Of a stretch of 64,000 nt of DNA, positions 23,866 through 34,599 are shown piece by piece. The DNA lies in NCBI GenBank assembly GCA_035048815.1, contig JAUCBN010000038.1, forward strand, positions 16,579,001 to 16,643,000. Direction: 5' to 3'. A program made the position numbers and the translations under genes. The DNA is from Abelmoschus esculentus (lineage: Eukaryota; Streptophyta; Magnoliopsida; Malvales; Malvaceae). Each line of letters starts with the position of its first letter. Position 1 is the stretch's first letter. Below the pieces are notes generated by a model, which was given only the letters and a program-made list of their open reading frames with translations, was not told where the DNA came from and searched no databases.

Positions 23866-24775
23866 AGGCGAGCCTGGCATGGTGTATTGGGCAACTATAC
23901 CGTTTTCTTGAAGAAACTTCGCAAATGGACCATGTTATTGTCCATCCTCTGTGTATCTACCATAATACTCACCACCTTTATCTGTTCTCACAATCTTTAT
24001 TTGCTTACCGCATTGTTTCTCTACTTCAGCCTTGAAAACCTTAAAGGCTTCTAACGCTTCACTTTTATGATGAAGCATGTAGAGATACATGTATCGTGAG
24101 TAATCGTCTATAAAGGTGATGAAATATTTATGACCTTGCACATCCATATCTGGGCAACAGATATCAGAATGGATGATTTCCAATATGGTCGAACTCCTCT
24201 TGGCACCTTTCTTTGACTTGTTAGTCTGCTTACCCTTAATGCAGTCTACACAAGTATCAAAATCAGTAAAATCCAAGGTATTGAGTACCCCATCATTTAT
24301 TAATCTTTTAATCCTTTCAATGGAGATATGATCTAATCTCCGATGCCCTAAAGTAGAGAAATCTTCATTTATAACACAACGCTTAGAACCAATTTGAATG
24401 TGCATAACATTATGAGTGACATTATTTTGTAAATCAATAGAGTAAAGACCATCGCATAAAATTCCATTTCCATCAATTTCAGATTTATAAAGTAAACTGA
24501 AACCAATATTCGAGAAATTAAAACAATACCCCAAGGGTACGAGTCTTGAAACAAAAATCAAATTTCTTGAAAAACTAGGAATATAAAATGTCTTTTCTAA
24601 AATTAAAACAAAGCCACTACTAAGCACTAATTCACAGGTCCCAATAGCTTCCACATGCGATTACATCTTGTTTCCTGAATAGATGTATCGCTTAGCTCCC
24701 ACTGGTTCCCTCAGGTTTTTTAATCCCTGTAAGGAATTTGAGACATGGATTGTAGAACCAGAATCAATTCACTAT
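23866..24775 (-). pseudogene. Copia protease and integrase core
   Basis: Minus strand. The protease active site DSGSTIHV is seen near 24760, flanked by stops at about 24771 and 24662. The pre-integrase and zinc-binding parts follow (GHRRLDHISIERIK, CVDCIKGKQ). In the integrase core the aspartates occur in EIIHSDICCPD and KIVRTDKGGEYY. A stop near 23935 (after YTEDGQ) and another near 23815 separate this part from the integrase C-terminus. Confidence 0.82.
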
Positions 24776-25634
24776 GTGTTATAATTAACATCAACCATAT
24801 TTGACTCAAAGCAAACGAGTGAGATTGATTTACCTTTCTTTTCAAGCCAACCCTTATACTTGACACAGTCCTTTTTCATGTGTCCCTTCTTTTTACAAAA
24901 GAAACACGTGGACTCTTTCTTGATGTCAGCTTGGGGTTGCATTTTAGCTTTCCCTTTTTGCTTGGCTTGGACTGAATGCTTTCCTTGAGTAACCATCAGT
25001 GTACTCTCTCTCATGTCTAGTACAAGCCTACCCTCTTCTTGATCACACATGGTCAAAAGATCATCAATAGACCATTTATCTTTATGTGTGTTATAAGAGA
25101 TCTTAAATGACCCGTATTAAAGAGGAAGAATGTTCAATATATAGTGCACTAGGAAAGATTCAGACATTTCAACCTCAAATGCTTTAACTCGAGCCACCAA
25201 ATCACGCATCTTATTGATGTGATCACGCACACCTCTCACCGTAGTGAGCCTTAGAGATGTGAGCTTCATAATTAAGGTGTTGGCTAAAGAATTTTGAGAA
25301 GTCTAAAACTGTTTCTCTAAGCCTTTAATAGCTCTTGGACATTCTCATAATGCTCAATTGAGCCACGAACATCAGCAGGAACCTTGCTCTTAATGAACAT
25401 AATACTTAAGCGATTAGATCGCTCCCACTTTTCATATAGAGCAAGATCAGCCTGACTGCTGGTGTCACTGATATGTGGCTCAGATTTCCTTATAGCATAG
25501 TCAATATCCATACACCTTAATTGAAGAAGAATGTCTTCCTTCCAGAACTTAAAGTTCTCACTAGTTAATTCAGGGATAACTACTCTATTATCAGAGATAT
25601 TCACAGATAATAATGCTGCAAAATAAATTGACAT
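24776..25634 (-). pseudogene. Copia gag with zinc knuckle
   Basis: Minus strand. Gag starts MSIYFAALLSVNISDNRVV and runs through FKFWKEDILLQLRCMD; a frameshift near 25316 and stops near 25303 and 25119 follow. The continuation LANTLIMKLTSLRL and SESFLVHYILNILP is typical of the plant Copia gag (UBN2-type). The zinc knuckle CFFCKKKGHMKKDC near 24890 has all four ligands. The protein would package element RNA. Confidence 0.82.
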
Positions 25635-26393
25635 ACATGCTTAATATAAATTTGAGGCATAACTTAAGCTATAATTTACCAATGCAAATTATAGAAATAA
25701 TGAATCTAGTGACATAAAAATTGCTTGTGGGCTAAATTTTTAATTCGATTAGGTTCATTTTGATAGAATATTTTCTATCCTTTATATAAAAATTATTAAA
25801 TTTATTTTTATAACTCATGTGGGTAATTATAAAAATTCATCTAATAATTTTTACCTTAATGTTAAAGGATTTAATATCTAAGCTTTCTTTATGTAATTTT
25901 TAACCTTAGTAATTTTATTTAACTAAAGATGTTGTGGCTAGTATTTAACTAAATAAAATTATTAAAATCACTTAGCTAGATATTAACCCTAACCTTTATT
26001 TTATTTCTAGTCCTTATGAGATCTTATTATAATTTTATTTAATTAAAGTTGTTGTGGCTAATTCTCTAATTAAATAAATTATTTAGATCTCTAGACATAT
26101 TCTATAGTTTTATTGCTAAAGCTTTATGCAATAAGTACTAAAGTTTTATGTACATAATTTTATGTATATAACTAAGGTTATAACATATCTTAATTTAGGC
26201 ACATACTATATATTAATTTCTAAAATTTATTTAAGAAAAAATAAATTAATAAATTTTAGAAATTAATCTTATAAAATTTCTGCAACATAATTTTTCTCAA
26301 AATTTCAAAATTTAAAGATCAAAATGACATATTTAAATTTTGAGAAAAATTAAATATGACAAGGTAGAGATTTAACATGACTCGCATACCAAA
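25635..26393 (-). other. AT-rich leader of minus-strand Copia
   Basis: The untranslated stretch between the 5' LTR and gag. It is very AT-rich and has a diverged direct duplication (AATTTTATTTAACTAAAG near 25911 and AATTTTATTTAATTAAAG near 26030), each followed by TTGTGGCTA. No coding sequence. Confidence 0.6.
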
Positions 26394-26878
26394 TGTAAGC
26401 AATAAACGAGCATAAACGCAGCGGAAAAAAGATCGAAATAAATACCTCCAGTCATTGTCAAAACCTTATGCCAAAAGAGATACGGTTGCACCACCGTCGA
26501 GCTCGTCGGACCACCGTGGTAACACCTCGAACCACCGTAAAATTAAAAAACTCGGACACAAAAGAACTAAATCGCCAAGATCTTCTAAGCACTCAAAAAC
26601 TCACTAGATGGAATATGTGATACTTGTGTTTGATGCTTAGGGACCTTAGGTTAGGTTGGTATTTATAGGGGTTCATCCATCATAAACCACCAACTAAATG
26701 GACAAAATTGTCCCCCAACTACACGTCACAAAGCCTTAACTGAACCACAAGTGCTGGACGTGGAAAAACTCCTGCAAATTCACTCTCCATGTTCACGTTT
26801 CCAATTTATGGAAAACGTGCATGGAAAGCTGTTACACGAACCATAAATAGTTTGTTATACAACCAACATTCAACATGA
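26394..26878 (-). repeat. 5' LTR of minus-strand Copia
   Basis: A 485-bp partner of 20818-21291. In element orientation it starts TGTTGGTTGTATAAC, has a TATA-like word near 26660, and ends at GCTTACA just before the primer-binding site. Confidence 0.8.
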
Positions 26879-28100
26879 AGTATTTTGGGTTTTGATTTCT
26901 AACAAAAACGTCCCTTGTATTTGTATTCATTTATGCATATATTTTTAATTTCTTTTTCCATTGAGTTTGACTTCGTATTTTATTAGTTTTTATAAAAAAA
27001 TGTTGTCGCTTTACTTGTTTTTGCGTATGAGAGATTAGTCGAACCTTGCTGCTACAAGTTAGTATTATTTCTTTATTTTTCAAGGATATTTTTTCAGAAT
27101 TTAAATACAATTTTCAATTAGATGGAGATAAGTTTCCGTGCATTTGAATATATCTTCTTGTTTATTCATTGTTACCGTTTGTTTTTGCTTTAAGAGAGCA
27201 TGATAAAGCATTTTGAATGTATTTATTTATCTAATCTCGAAAGAGCTAGATTCATGAAATGAATTAGATACGATTTTTATTTTAAAAAATCATTGTTGGA
27301 AACTAATCCAACTTAGAGATAAGGAAAGAATTTCAACATCTAAAAGGAATGAAGATCGAAGTCGTTCACCCAAGGTTAATGTAAATATGTATCACCCAAA
27401 CATACACGAACATTAACTCTTTAGTTAAGGATAATTCGAAGATATTAAAGAACTATCCGTTGAACATCGAAGTATTAACTATTTGCAGCCCAATTGCTAT
27501 AGTAATTACTTTACATTTACTTACCACGACATATATTTGTACTGACTTGCTAGAGATAATTATCCTTATCATACTTGTCAAAGCAACTACGAACCAAGGC
27601 AATTCTTTCAGTAATCATATTAATACTCTCGATAAATCATGTTACTCTCTCGTTTTGATTATCTCTTTCTTTATTTTATTTACTTAATTTATTGTACTCT
27701 ATAATCATCATTATTTATTACTTATATTATTCTTTTTTGTAAAAAAACTAAGAATCGGAGTTACATAAATCTATATAGAGACGATAATCAATCCATATAG
27801 AGACGATATTAAATTATATTATATTATTTACTTATACCATTTGCATAGCATTAAAACATACAACAAGTTTTTTACGTCATTATTGGGGGTTACCAATGGT
27901 ACATTATTTTTAATTTTTTTATCTTATGTTTTTATTTATTTATATTTGTTTCAAAAGGCTATCATTTTTTATTTTGTATCTATGTATGATCAGGGAGAGA
28001 TGAACAATATAAGACTACTCACTTGAACTCGAGATTAAAAAGTTCTCCATCAAACAAAGAGAGAACAAGGAGTGGCTATGGCAAATCTTATTGATCTAAT
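26879..28100. other. AT-rich DNA with a diverged dispersed repeat
   Basis: No gene. The part from about 27190 to 27700 resembles 40130-40620 in the same orientation: both carry a word like GAAAGAGCTAGATTCATGAA or GAGAGAGTTCGACTCACGAA, then a CAACTTAGAGATAAGG or CGACTTAGGGATAAG block, then a T-rich end. The two look like old copies of one dispersed element. Confidence 0.4.
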
Positions 28101-28549
28101 TGTTAGAATTAAAATATATATTCGATACGAATATAAACCCAAGATCTATACATGTCAAATCATCAAGAACAATAAAATAAATAAACTAAATGCGGAAGCG
28201 TACCTGAATTAATCGATAGAGTTTTTTCAGAGGGTTTGATCTTCCAAGAAGTTAGGTTTTCTCTTGCGGTACAACTCTCAGACGGGGAAAAGAGATATAC
28301 AAGTTGACCTAATTCTTGGGGACCATAACCCCTTTATATAGTTGATTTAATAACCAACTAGTAAGTATTTATAACTCTGCCCCTCATCAAATTATAAATA
28401 CACCTTATGGTATCTACACTTTTAATTCTATGATAATTCAATACCTATAACATATGTAACATAATTGGTCACTTAATTACGTGTTAAATTTTATAATAGC
28501 AATATGCATTATACATATGTGCCCACTATTATTGAATTTTAATCCAACA
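28101..28549 (-). repeat. 3' LTR of degenerate Copia
   Basis: A 449-bp LTR that in element orientation begins TGTTGGATTAAAATTC and ends AATTCTAACA. A TATATAAAGG word lies near 28338 on the minus strand. Confidence 0.75.
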
Positions 28550-29249
28550 ATCTCCCACTTGGGCAACATATGTTTCTTGACAAATGTATAACCTTATGAG
28601 CTCAAAAATTTGCTATCATATAATAGGTATTCTAAAATAATCTCGTTCATCAATTATATTCATATAGGATCAAAGTGGTCTTCATCATATCAATCATGAT
28701 TAGACCATCAATGGTCACGTATAAAAACATAATCAAATGACATAGATCAATCATGGATGCGTAGTATGGAAATTACATGTAAATGTGAATCGAACATGTC
28801 TATTTCCAACTGGTCCTCCTAATCTTTAGTGAGATCAAACTTTACTGAATTCAGAGTGTGCATAAACCAAAAATAACTTTATTTCTGCAGAAATTAACCT
28901 TAAACTAAAGTAACCGAAATTGTGTCTAAAACAAATGAGCATTTATCAAAATTACAAACTCCCACTAAAACTAAATATACTTAAATAATATTACACCCAC
29001 ATGAGTAGTATGCTCATGAAAGACCAAGGGTGATAGTTTCTCAATAAGTGTGCAATTATGGAGTTTGTACCAACATGCTCTATAGACACACAAACACTCT
29101 GAATTTTCTTTAACAACTAGAAACAAAATTTTAAAGTGTTCTTATTGTTTATAGAATAAATGATGCATATTTATTGTCACAAAATAACTAAAATGGTTTT
29201 TCTATTCAATCTATAATTAGCAGCTCATGTGACAGAGTCTTTTACATCA

Positions 29250-30002
29250 ATATTTTAGTAGAATCGAAGCCTGTAAACTTGATGATCTCTAACTTACCAG
29301 AACTTCGATATGTGAGCATATAAATTTTGTTCTCTAAAGTCATTTCATAACTCTATTTGCTGCTATCCAACAATCCATATTAGATTTACTTAATTATTTG
29401 TCTAACATTCTAATAATGTATGCAATATCCAAATGCATACATACTTAAGCATAAATTAGATTCTCAATAGCTTATGTATCTGGAATCTTTTGTATTTTAT
29501 AAATTTCAAGGTTACTTTTAGGGCACTGAAAAAATTGTCTTCTTTAGTAATATGAGTATCACTTGGCTTACTTCCACTGAACTTGTAATACATGCAATTT
29601 TCAACCAAATTTATCTCAAAATCGAATGAGATAATTAATATAAAATTTATAATTTTATTAATGAGAGTCAAACATAAGCTCATAGATAGATTTATTTAAT
29701 TTACATTCATTAATTTTGTATCATTAGACACAAATCAATGATTGTACCATATAATTAATTTATTCAATGTTGTCATTGAAAAACACAAGCTTAACATCTA
29801 TCTTATGTAGCTCAAGATTAAAAGCAACAAGTGTCAAGATTATTTTGAAAGAGTCTTTCAGTATAACTTGAGAGAAAGTCTTCACAAAATCAATGTCTTT
29901 TTTTAGAGAATATCCTTTAGATACAAGACATGCCTTATACTTGTCCACGTTATCATTTACATCCCTCTTGGTTTTAAATATTAATTTAATTCCTATTATC
30001 AC
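29250..30002 (-). pseudogene. Copia RT and RNase H relic
   Basis: Minus strand. RT start IGIKLIFKTKRDVNDNVDKY, then SFKIILTLVAFNLELHKIDV. After non-matching sequence come ENCMYYKFSGSK and, joined directly to it, DTHITKEDNFF; in related elements these two are separated by the YVDD catalytic block, so an internal deletion removed the active site. Traces of the next part continue to about 29250. Confidence 0.7.
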
Positions 30003-30029
30003 TTTTGACGATGTTTAGGTTTTCACACC

Positions 30030-30130
30030 TATCATTAATCAAAAGTGAATCAAGTACATCAACAAAACAATGTTGAACAACTCTCATTCAAGATAAGGTA
30101 CCTATTTTTTCAGAAGAATAAACTCAACAA

Positions 30131-30170
<40 letters not shown>

Positions 30171-30405
30171 TTAAAGATATCTATGAGAGAAAAGAGAAAT
30201 ACTATTAAGGATTATTACTTAGTATTTCATCAAGAAAATAAGTATAATAAAGGAATGATAAAAAATAACTTGATCAGTTACTTTTATCAAACCATAAAAG
30301 TTTTAACTCTCAAAAGTGGATAAATGTTATTAAAAAAATATAATTTTATACAAGGCAATAAAGTTTAGGAACTTGTCACATTACCTTAAGGTACAAACCA
30401 ATTGG
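30030..30405 (+). pseudogene. Inverted Copia linker segment
   Basis: Plus strand. The reading NQVHQQNNVEQLSFKI, SMREKRNTIKDYYLVFHQ and then (through stops) a match to the stretch ending KPIG corresponds to the variable linker just before the RT in the related element at 20818-26878 (SIRERKSAISSDYFVYLQ, LVPLPDGVKAIG). It stops at KPIG, exactly where the minus-strand RT relic begins with IGIK. Confidence 0.6.
30135..30168. repeat. (AT)n microsatellite
   Basis: An uninterrupted run of about 17 AT units inside the inverted Copia segment. Confidence 0.9.
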
Positions 30406-30410
30406 TGATC

Positions 30411-31537
30411 CAATTGCCATCGATAATCAGAATGTCACGGTAAGAGGCAATTCAATTATAGTCGAACAACCTATTTGTATACAAGATAGACCCATTTGAG
30501 ATCACTTGTTACCGGATCAAAAGTATATCATCAAGATCTCTCAAATTGTGATGTAATGACTCATATTTTAAAATCGAGGTTTGAGTTAACTCAAGATTTA
30601 AATCCGAGTTTAAGATTAAAAAAAGGCTTTGGATATCATTTTAGGCTTACAATAGCTAAGGTTTTGATGTGAGGATTTGAGATTTGTACAGTAGAGTAAA
30701 TGTATAATTTTTCCTTTGCAAATAAAGGATAGAGGAATGGGGTTTAAATTTTTTACAAGGGAATGTTAGAGTGATATATATTTTCGTCTTCTTTTACATC
30801 ATTTTCTTATTTTTGAGTTTAAAATTACAAGTTAAAGGAGTAGTTTTTATTGTTTAAAGTTGAAATTCTAGTTTGATGTTTGAGAGAAGTAGTTTCGGTA
30901 TCAAGAGATCTATATTTTGAGGTAAAAATATTTAAGGTTTAAAATTGAATAAAAACCTTAAGATTTTAGAAAGGTGTTGTAAGATGAACAAGATTTAGTA
31001 ATGTAATCTCCTTTTGCTATTATAAATCTTCATTGTCTTTATTGTCTTATGATAATATATCGATTTTTCCTTGCAACACTTGTTTGTAGTCAAGGAAGTG
31101 GGTGAGCATTCTAAGACTCAAGCTAAGGCTAAGACTTAAAATGGTGAAGTTAAGGTTATTGATGTTTGGGGAAAGGTATCTTTTGTTTCATGTATATCAT
31201 AAGTGTCATTATCTTATATGTTATTCAGATGTTAAAGTGTTCAAGTTGGATGTTAATGAAAAAAAGTTGTGATTGGTGTTAAAAGCCTGTAAAATTGATA
31301 AAAATAAAAAGTTTGATTTTAGGGTCAATCATGATAATTTGACTAACCGAGAAATAATTTTTAAACTCCAAACCTAGAAATATAGTTTTGTGTATCGATA
31401 CAAGTGACTCAGTACCAATACATGTTTATAAAAAATGAGACGTCTATGTGAGGGACATAACGATACAACTTCTCATGTATGGGTAGTTTATTACAATTGA
31501 AATTCTAATTCTGTCTTCGTCTACCTATATATTGGGA
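30411..31537. other. AT-rich intergenic DNA, nothing recognised
   Basis: No coding sequence or mobile-element ends that I can support. One GTATCGATAC palindrome occurs near 31395. Confidence 0.35.
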
Positions 31538-31546
31538 CATATTAGT

Positions 31547-31797
31547 GAGTGCAAATCATCTGCCCCTTTCTCATGCCTCTATTTATGCTTCCACTTCAAA
31601 TTAGAGGGTTTAGCGTTTAGGGTTAGAGGTTAGAGGTTTTGGTTAGGGTTTAGTGAATTAGAAGTAGGATGTATTTTTTAGGGTGTAGGGTTTAGGATAT
31701 AAAAAATAAAAATTTAGAGTTTAAAATTAAAATCTTTTAAAAAAAATCAAAAGAAGCATGAAAGAAGACACGTAAAAGAGACATAGGATTTTTGTTC
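31547..31797. mobile_element. MITE with 9-bp target duplication, copy B
   Basis: A 251-bp element flanked by the exact 9-bp repeat CATATTAGT (31538-31546 and 31798-31806). Terminal arms are imperfect inverted repeats (GAGTGCAAATCATCTGCCCC at the left; GAACAAAAATCCTATGTCTC reading inward from the right). The interior carries degenerate TTTAGGG words and aligns with copy A at 2572-2819. Nine-base duplications are characteristic of Mutator-like transposases. Confidence 0.75.
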
Positions 31798-31962
31798 CAT
31801 ATTAGTACCCTTGTTCTATTCGCGTATGTAACCACTTATAGGAGTGAAACAATAACTTAAAAATTATCTGATAATTAATCTTTCTTTTTAATATGTCAAA
31901 TCAAAGCATTGTTAATATATGAAAAACAAAATTATAGATAATAAAAATATCAACATTTAAAA

Positions 31963-32686
31963 GGCATAAACATAATTTTAACTCTTAACGTTTACAGTTT
32001 TTATCGTTTTGGCCCTTATTTTTTTTTGGGATAAATTTAGCCCTTAACCTATATCTTTTTGACAAATATCTTATTTTTTAACTAGTTTGATGACTAGACC
32101 GTTAAAAATTTAACGATGATATATATATGGAATATAATTTTAAATGATATGGAATGTAATCTATCAGATACATATATATATATATGGAATATAATTTTAT
32201 TCCAATATAAAATATAAAACAATTAAAATTCAAATAAAATATTAAAATTAATTAATTCTAAAATAAAAAAACTATTAAACATTCTTAATCCTAACTACGA
32301 TAGAATCAAAATCTCATCTTAAAAAATATAAACACAATTGGAATAAGATTTTGATTTTATCGTAGTTAGGGTTAAGAATGTTAATAATTTTTTTATTTTA
32401 GAATTAATTAATTTTTAATATTTTATTTAAATTTTAATTATTTTATATTAGAATAAAATTATATTTTATATATATGCATTTGATAGGTTACATGGCATGT
32501 CACTTAAAATTATATTATATATATATGTATTATCGTTAAATTTTTAACGGTTCAGTCATCAATCTAGTTAAAAAATAAAATATTTGTCAAAAAGATATAG
32601 GTTAAGGACTAAATTTATCTCAAAAAAGAATAAGGGCCAAAACGATAAAAATTATAAACGTTAAGGGTTAAAATTATCTCTATACC
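31963..32686. mobile_element. Long-palindrome (foldback) element with 9-bp target duplication
   Basis: A 724-bp element that is one long inverted repeat around a centre near 32320-32335. Ends are GGCATAAACATAATTTTAAC and, from the other side, GGTATAGAGATAATTTTAAC. It is flanked by the exact 9-bp repeat CATTTAAAA (31954-31962 and 32687-32695). Both arms contain matching words such as ATCGTTTTGGCCCTTA and TAGTTAGGATTAAGAATG. No protein is encoded, so a Mutator-type transposase supplied elsewhere is the likely mover. Confidence 0.85.
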
Positions 32687-32695
32687 CATTTAAAA

Positions 32696-33358
32696 TTAGT
32701 GATTAAAAATATACTAGTAGTTTATCCTATTACGTTATACTACAGTGGAATCTGATTTTACCACCGCCCTATTTAACCATCTTTTTCCATTTGTTCTCTT
32801 TTATTTCAAATCTTACGCTTTCTCCTTCTGGGGTTTCGGCTTCCTCTTTGCTTTCAGTCTCCGGCGAATCTCGACAACCCTCTTAGGTCAAGATTGCTTC
32901 TCCCCTTCTTTTCTTTGTTAATTTTTTCTAGTAGGATTCCCGTTTTTGCTAATAATTTGGGTCCCAAGGTTGTAGTTTACATGTGTTTTTTTATTTTCAA
33001 CAAAGGGTCCCCCGGTTCATTTCTGATTGTTTGCTTTATAATAAAGAATTTGACTTAATGGGTTGGTTTCGGTAAACAAAATGATTGAATTTTCTTTTTA
33101 TATGATTTCATTATGCTAGAATAGTTGTATTTGGGTTAGTTGTACTGCTATAGTGATTTTTATAGGAAGCAAAATAAGAAAGTATTGACAGATTCTTTGA
33201 TTTTATGATGTTGGATAGTTGGGTTTTTTAATTTATCTTCATGATAATCTTTGCCATTGTCTAGTTTTCTTGAGGGAACTTTAAGTTTCACCTTTGTTTT
33301 ATGTTTTTTATTTCTTCGTTTCAGTTACTGTGACGATTAAGGAGGACTTGCCGCAGCG
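32696..33358 (+). promoter_or_regulatory. Promoter and 5' untranslated region of PHF5A, with leader intron
   Basis: The transcript leader is pyrimidine-rich at 32800-32886. A GT-AG intron can be placed at 32887-33324 (exon end CTCTTAG, acceptor TCGTTTCAG), followed by a short leader exon 33325-33358 ending GCCGCAGCG before the start codon. Introns in the 5' leader are common in plant housekeeping genes; the exact splice sites are inferred. Confidence 0.5.
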
Positions 33359-33691
33359 ATGGCGAAGCACCACCCTGATTTGATCATGTGCCGGAAGCAG
33401 CCTGGTATTGCAATTGGACGACTATGTGAGAAATGTGATGGAAAGTGTGTAATCTGTGACTCCTATGTTCGTCCTTGTACGCTGGTTCGGGTTTGCGATG
33501 AATGCAACTACGGTTCGTTTCAAGGTAGGTGTGTTATCTGTGGAGGAGTAGGAATATCCGATGCATACTATTGTAAGGAGTGTACACAACAAGAGAAAGA
33601 TCGAGATGGTTGTCCCAAAATTGTTAATCTTGGGAGCGCAAAAACTGACTTGTTCTACGAGCGTAAGAAATATGGTTTTAAGAAACGATGA
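33359..33691 (+). CDS. PHF5A: PHF5A/Rds3-type SF3b subunit (PHD finger-like protein)
   Basis: A 110-aa protein, the exact length of the family across eukaryotes. It is a subunit of SF3b in the U2 snRNP and helps form the pocket that holds the branch-point adenosine in the nucleus. The whole reading frame is one exon, starting [16 protein letters not shown] and ending [11 protein letters not shown]. Thirteen cysteines are visible, mostly in CxxC pairs (CEKC, CVIC, CDEC, CVIC, CKEC), which in this family build a zinc-binding knot. No break or odd residue was seen, so the gene should be functional. Its antisense frame is a shadow. Confidence 0.97.
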   Translation: MAKHHPDLIMCRKQPGIAIGRLCEKCDGKCVICDSYVRPCTLVRVCDECNYGSFQGRCVICGGVGISDAYYCKECTQQEKDRDGCPKIVNLGSAKTDLFYERKKYGFKKR

Positions 33692-34599
33692 TTTATGCAT
33701 TAAAAATGGTGATTATGCAGCCATGAATGGCTAAAATGACTGGATTTTTAGAATGTTGGAATTATAATGAGGCGTCAGCCATTTAGATTTGTTTGTTAGA
33801 GATGTTTCATTAAAGTACTATATATGTTACTGAATTAGCTGGTCACGTTGCTTATGGTCTTCTATAACTATTTACTGATTCACACACTTACACAATTCAT
33901 ATCTATGTTTTTGCTTATATATGTCGATACAAATGATTCGTTTTGATCATGATCTTGTTTTAGTGAAGTAATTCTCTTTTATTCTGCGGATTCTCGCCTT
34001 TTGTCAAGCACATATCATTATTTGTTTACTTGTAAGATCCCTCATTTTTTTATTCTTAGTTCTCCCCTGTTGTGCAATTTATCTAGTGCTTCAATTTTAG
34101 TGAATTACCAACTTTGAATCTGATAATGTGTTCTTGTTGATTATTTGGTTAGTTTTATGTTCATGTTATTTGATACACTGGAAGTGTAAAATTTTTACTC
34201 CAGACGGGGTTAAAGCACTGTCAAGTGTCTTTCTTTTTAATTTTAGCCCCAACAATAAATAAATTTGTAGAAATTTGTTTGTTCTGCGCATTTTCTTTCA
34301 CCAAGGGGGCAATGAATTCTCCCCACTCCATTTCATTCAACATACAATTAATGAATTTTGATGAAATTCAAGAATTATAAAGGAGGCAGTTAAAAGATTA
34401 ACTTAGGAATTACTGGAGGGGCTAGGTTTGCTTTTAGGTGGTGAACTGATCCTGGTCCTTGTACAATTGCTCCATACAGGCAATGAGCATATCCGGAACC
34501 TCAATGTTATGACATTGCTGCTATGACTGGTCATCGAAACTAGATTGCCCAGTAGAAGGTATGGTGTTCATGTGAGACTGGATCCGAGATCTGGTTCAT
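33692..34599 (+). other. 3' untranslated and intergenic DNA after PHF5A
   Basis: T-rich sequence that includes the PHF5A 3' untranslated region. No other gene is seen until the zinc-finger pseudogene, whose 3' end may reach into 34420-34600. Confidence 0.4.

Larger units (their letters stand above)
20818..26878 (-). mobile_element. Copia LTR retrotransposon, minus strand, lightly damaged
   Basis: LTRs at 20818-21291 and 26394-26878 (474 and 485 bp) flank an internal region in the order gag, protease, integrase, RT, RNase H on the minus strand. The LTRs share the inner end AACCAACA and the outer block AAACGCAGCG and look over nine-tenths identical by eye. A possible primer-binding site (TGGTATGCGAG, damaged) follows the 5' LTR, and a purine-rich tract CCAAGTGAGAGA precedes the 3' LTR. 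Only a few stops and frameshifts break the coding region, so this is the youngest-looking Copia here. I did not find a matching target duplication at the ends as drawn. Confidence 0.85.
28101..30410 (-). mobile_element. Degenerate Copia element, 5' part missing, with internal inversion
   Basis: A 3' LTR at 28101-28549 with its purine-rich tract (CAAGTGGGAGAT on the minus strand, complement at 28550-28561) is followed inward by RNase H and RT relics on the minus strand up to 30002. From about 30030 to 30405 the integrase-RT linker and the approach to the RT are read on the plus strand, so that piece is inverted. No other LTR of this family was found in the window. Confidence 0.75.

Noticed and set aside
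20813..26883. Target duplication for the minus-strand Copia
   Set aside because: The five bases outside the two LTRs (GTTCT and TTCAA) do not match at the boundaries I set, so no duplication is claimed.
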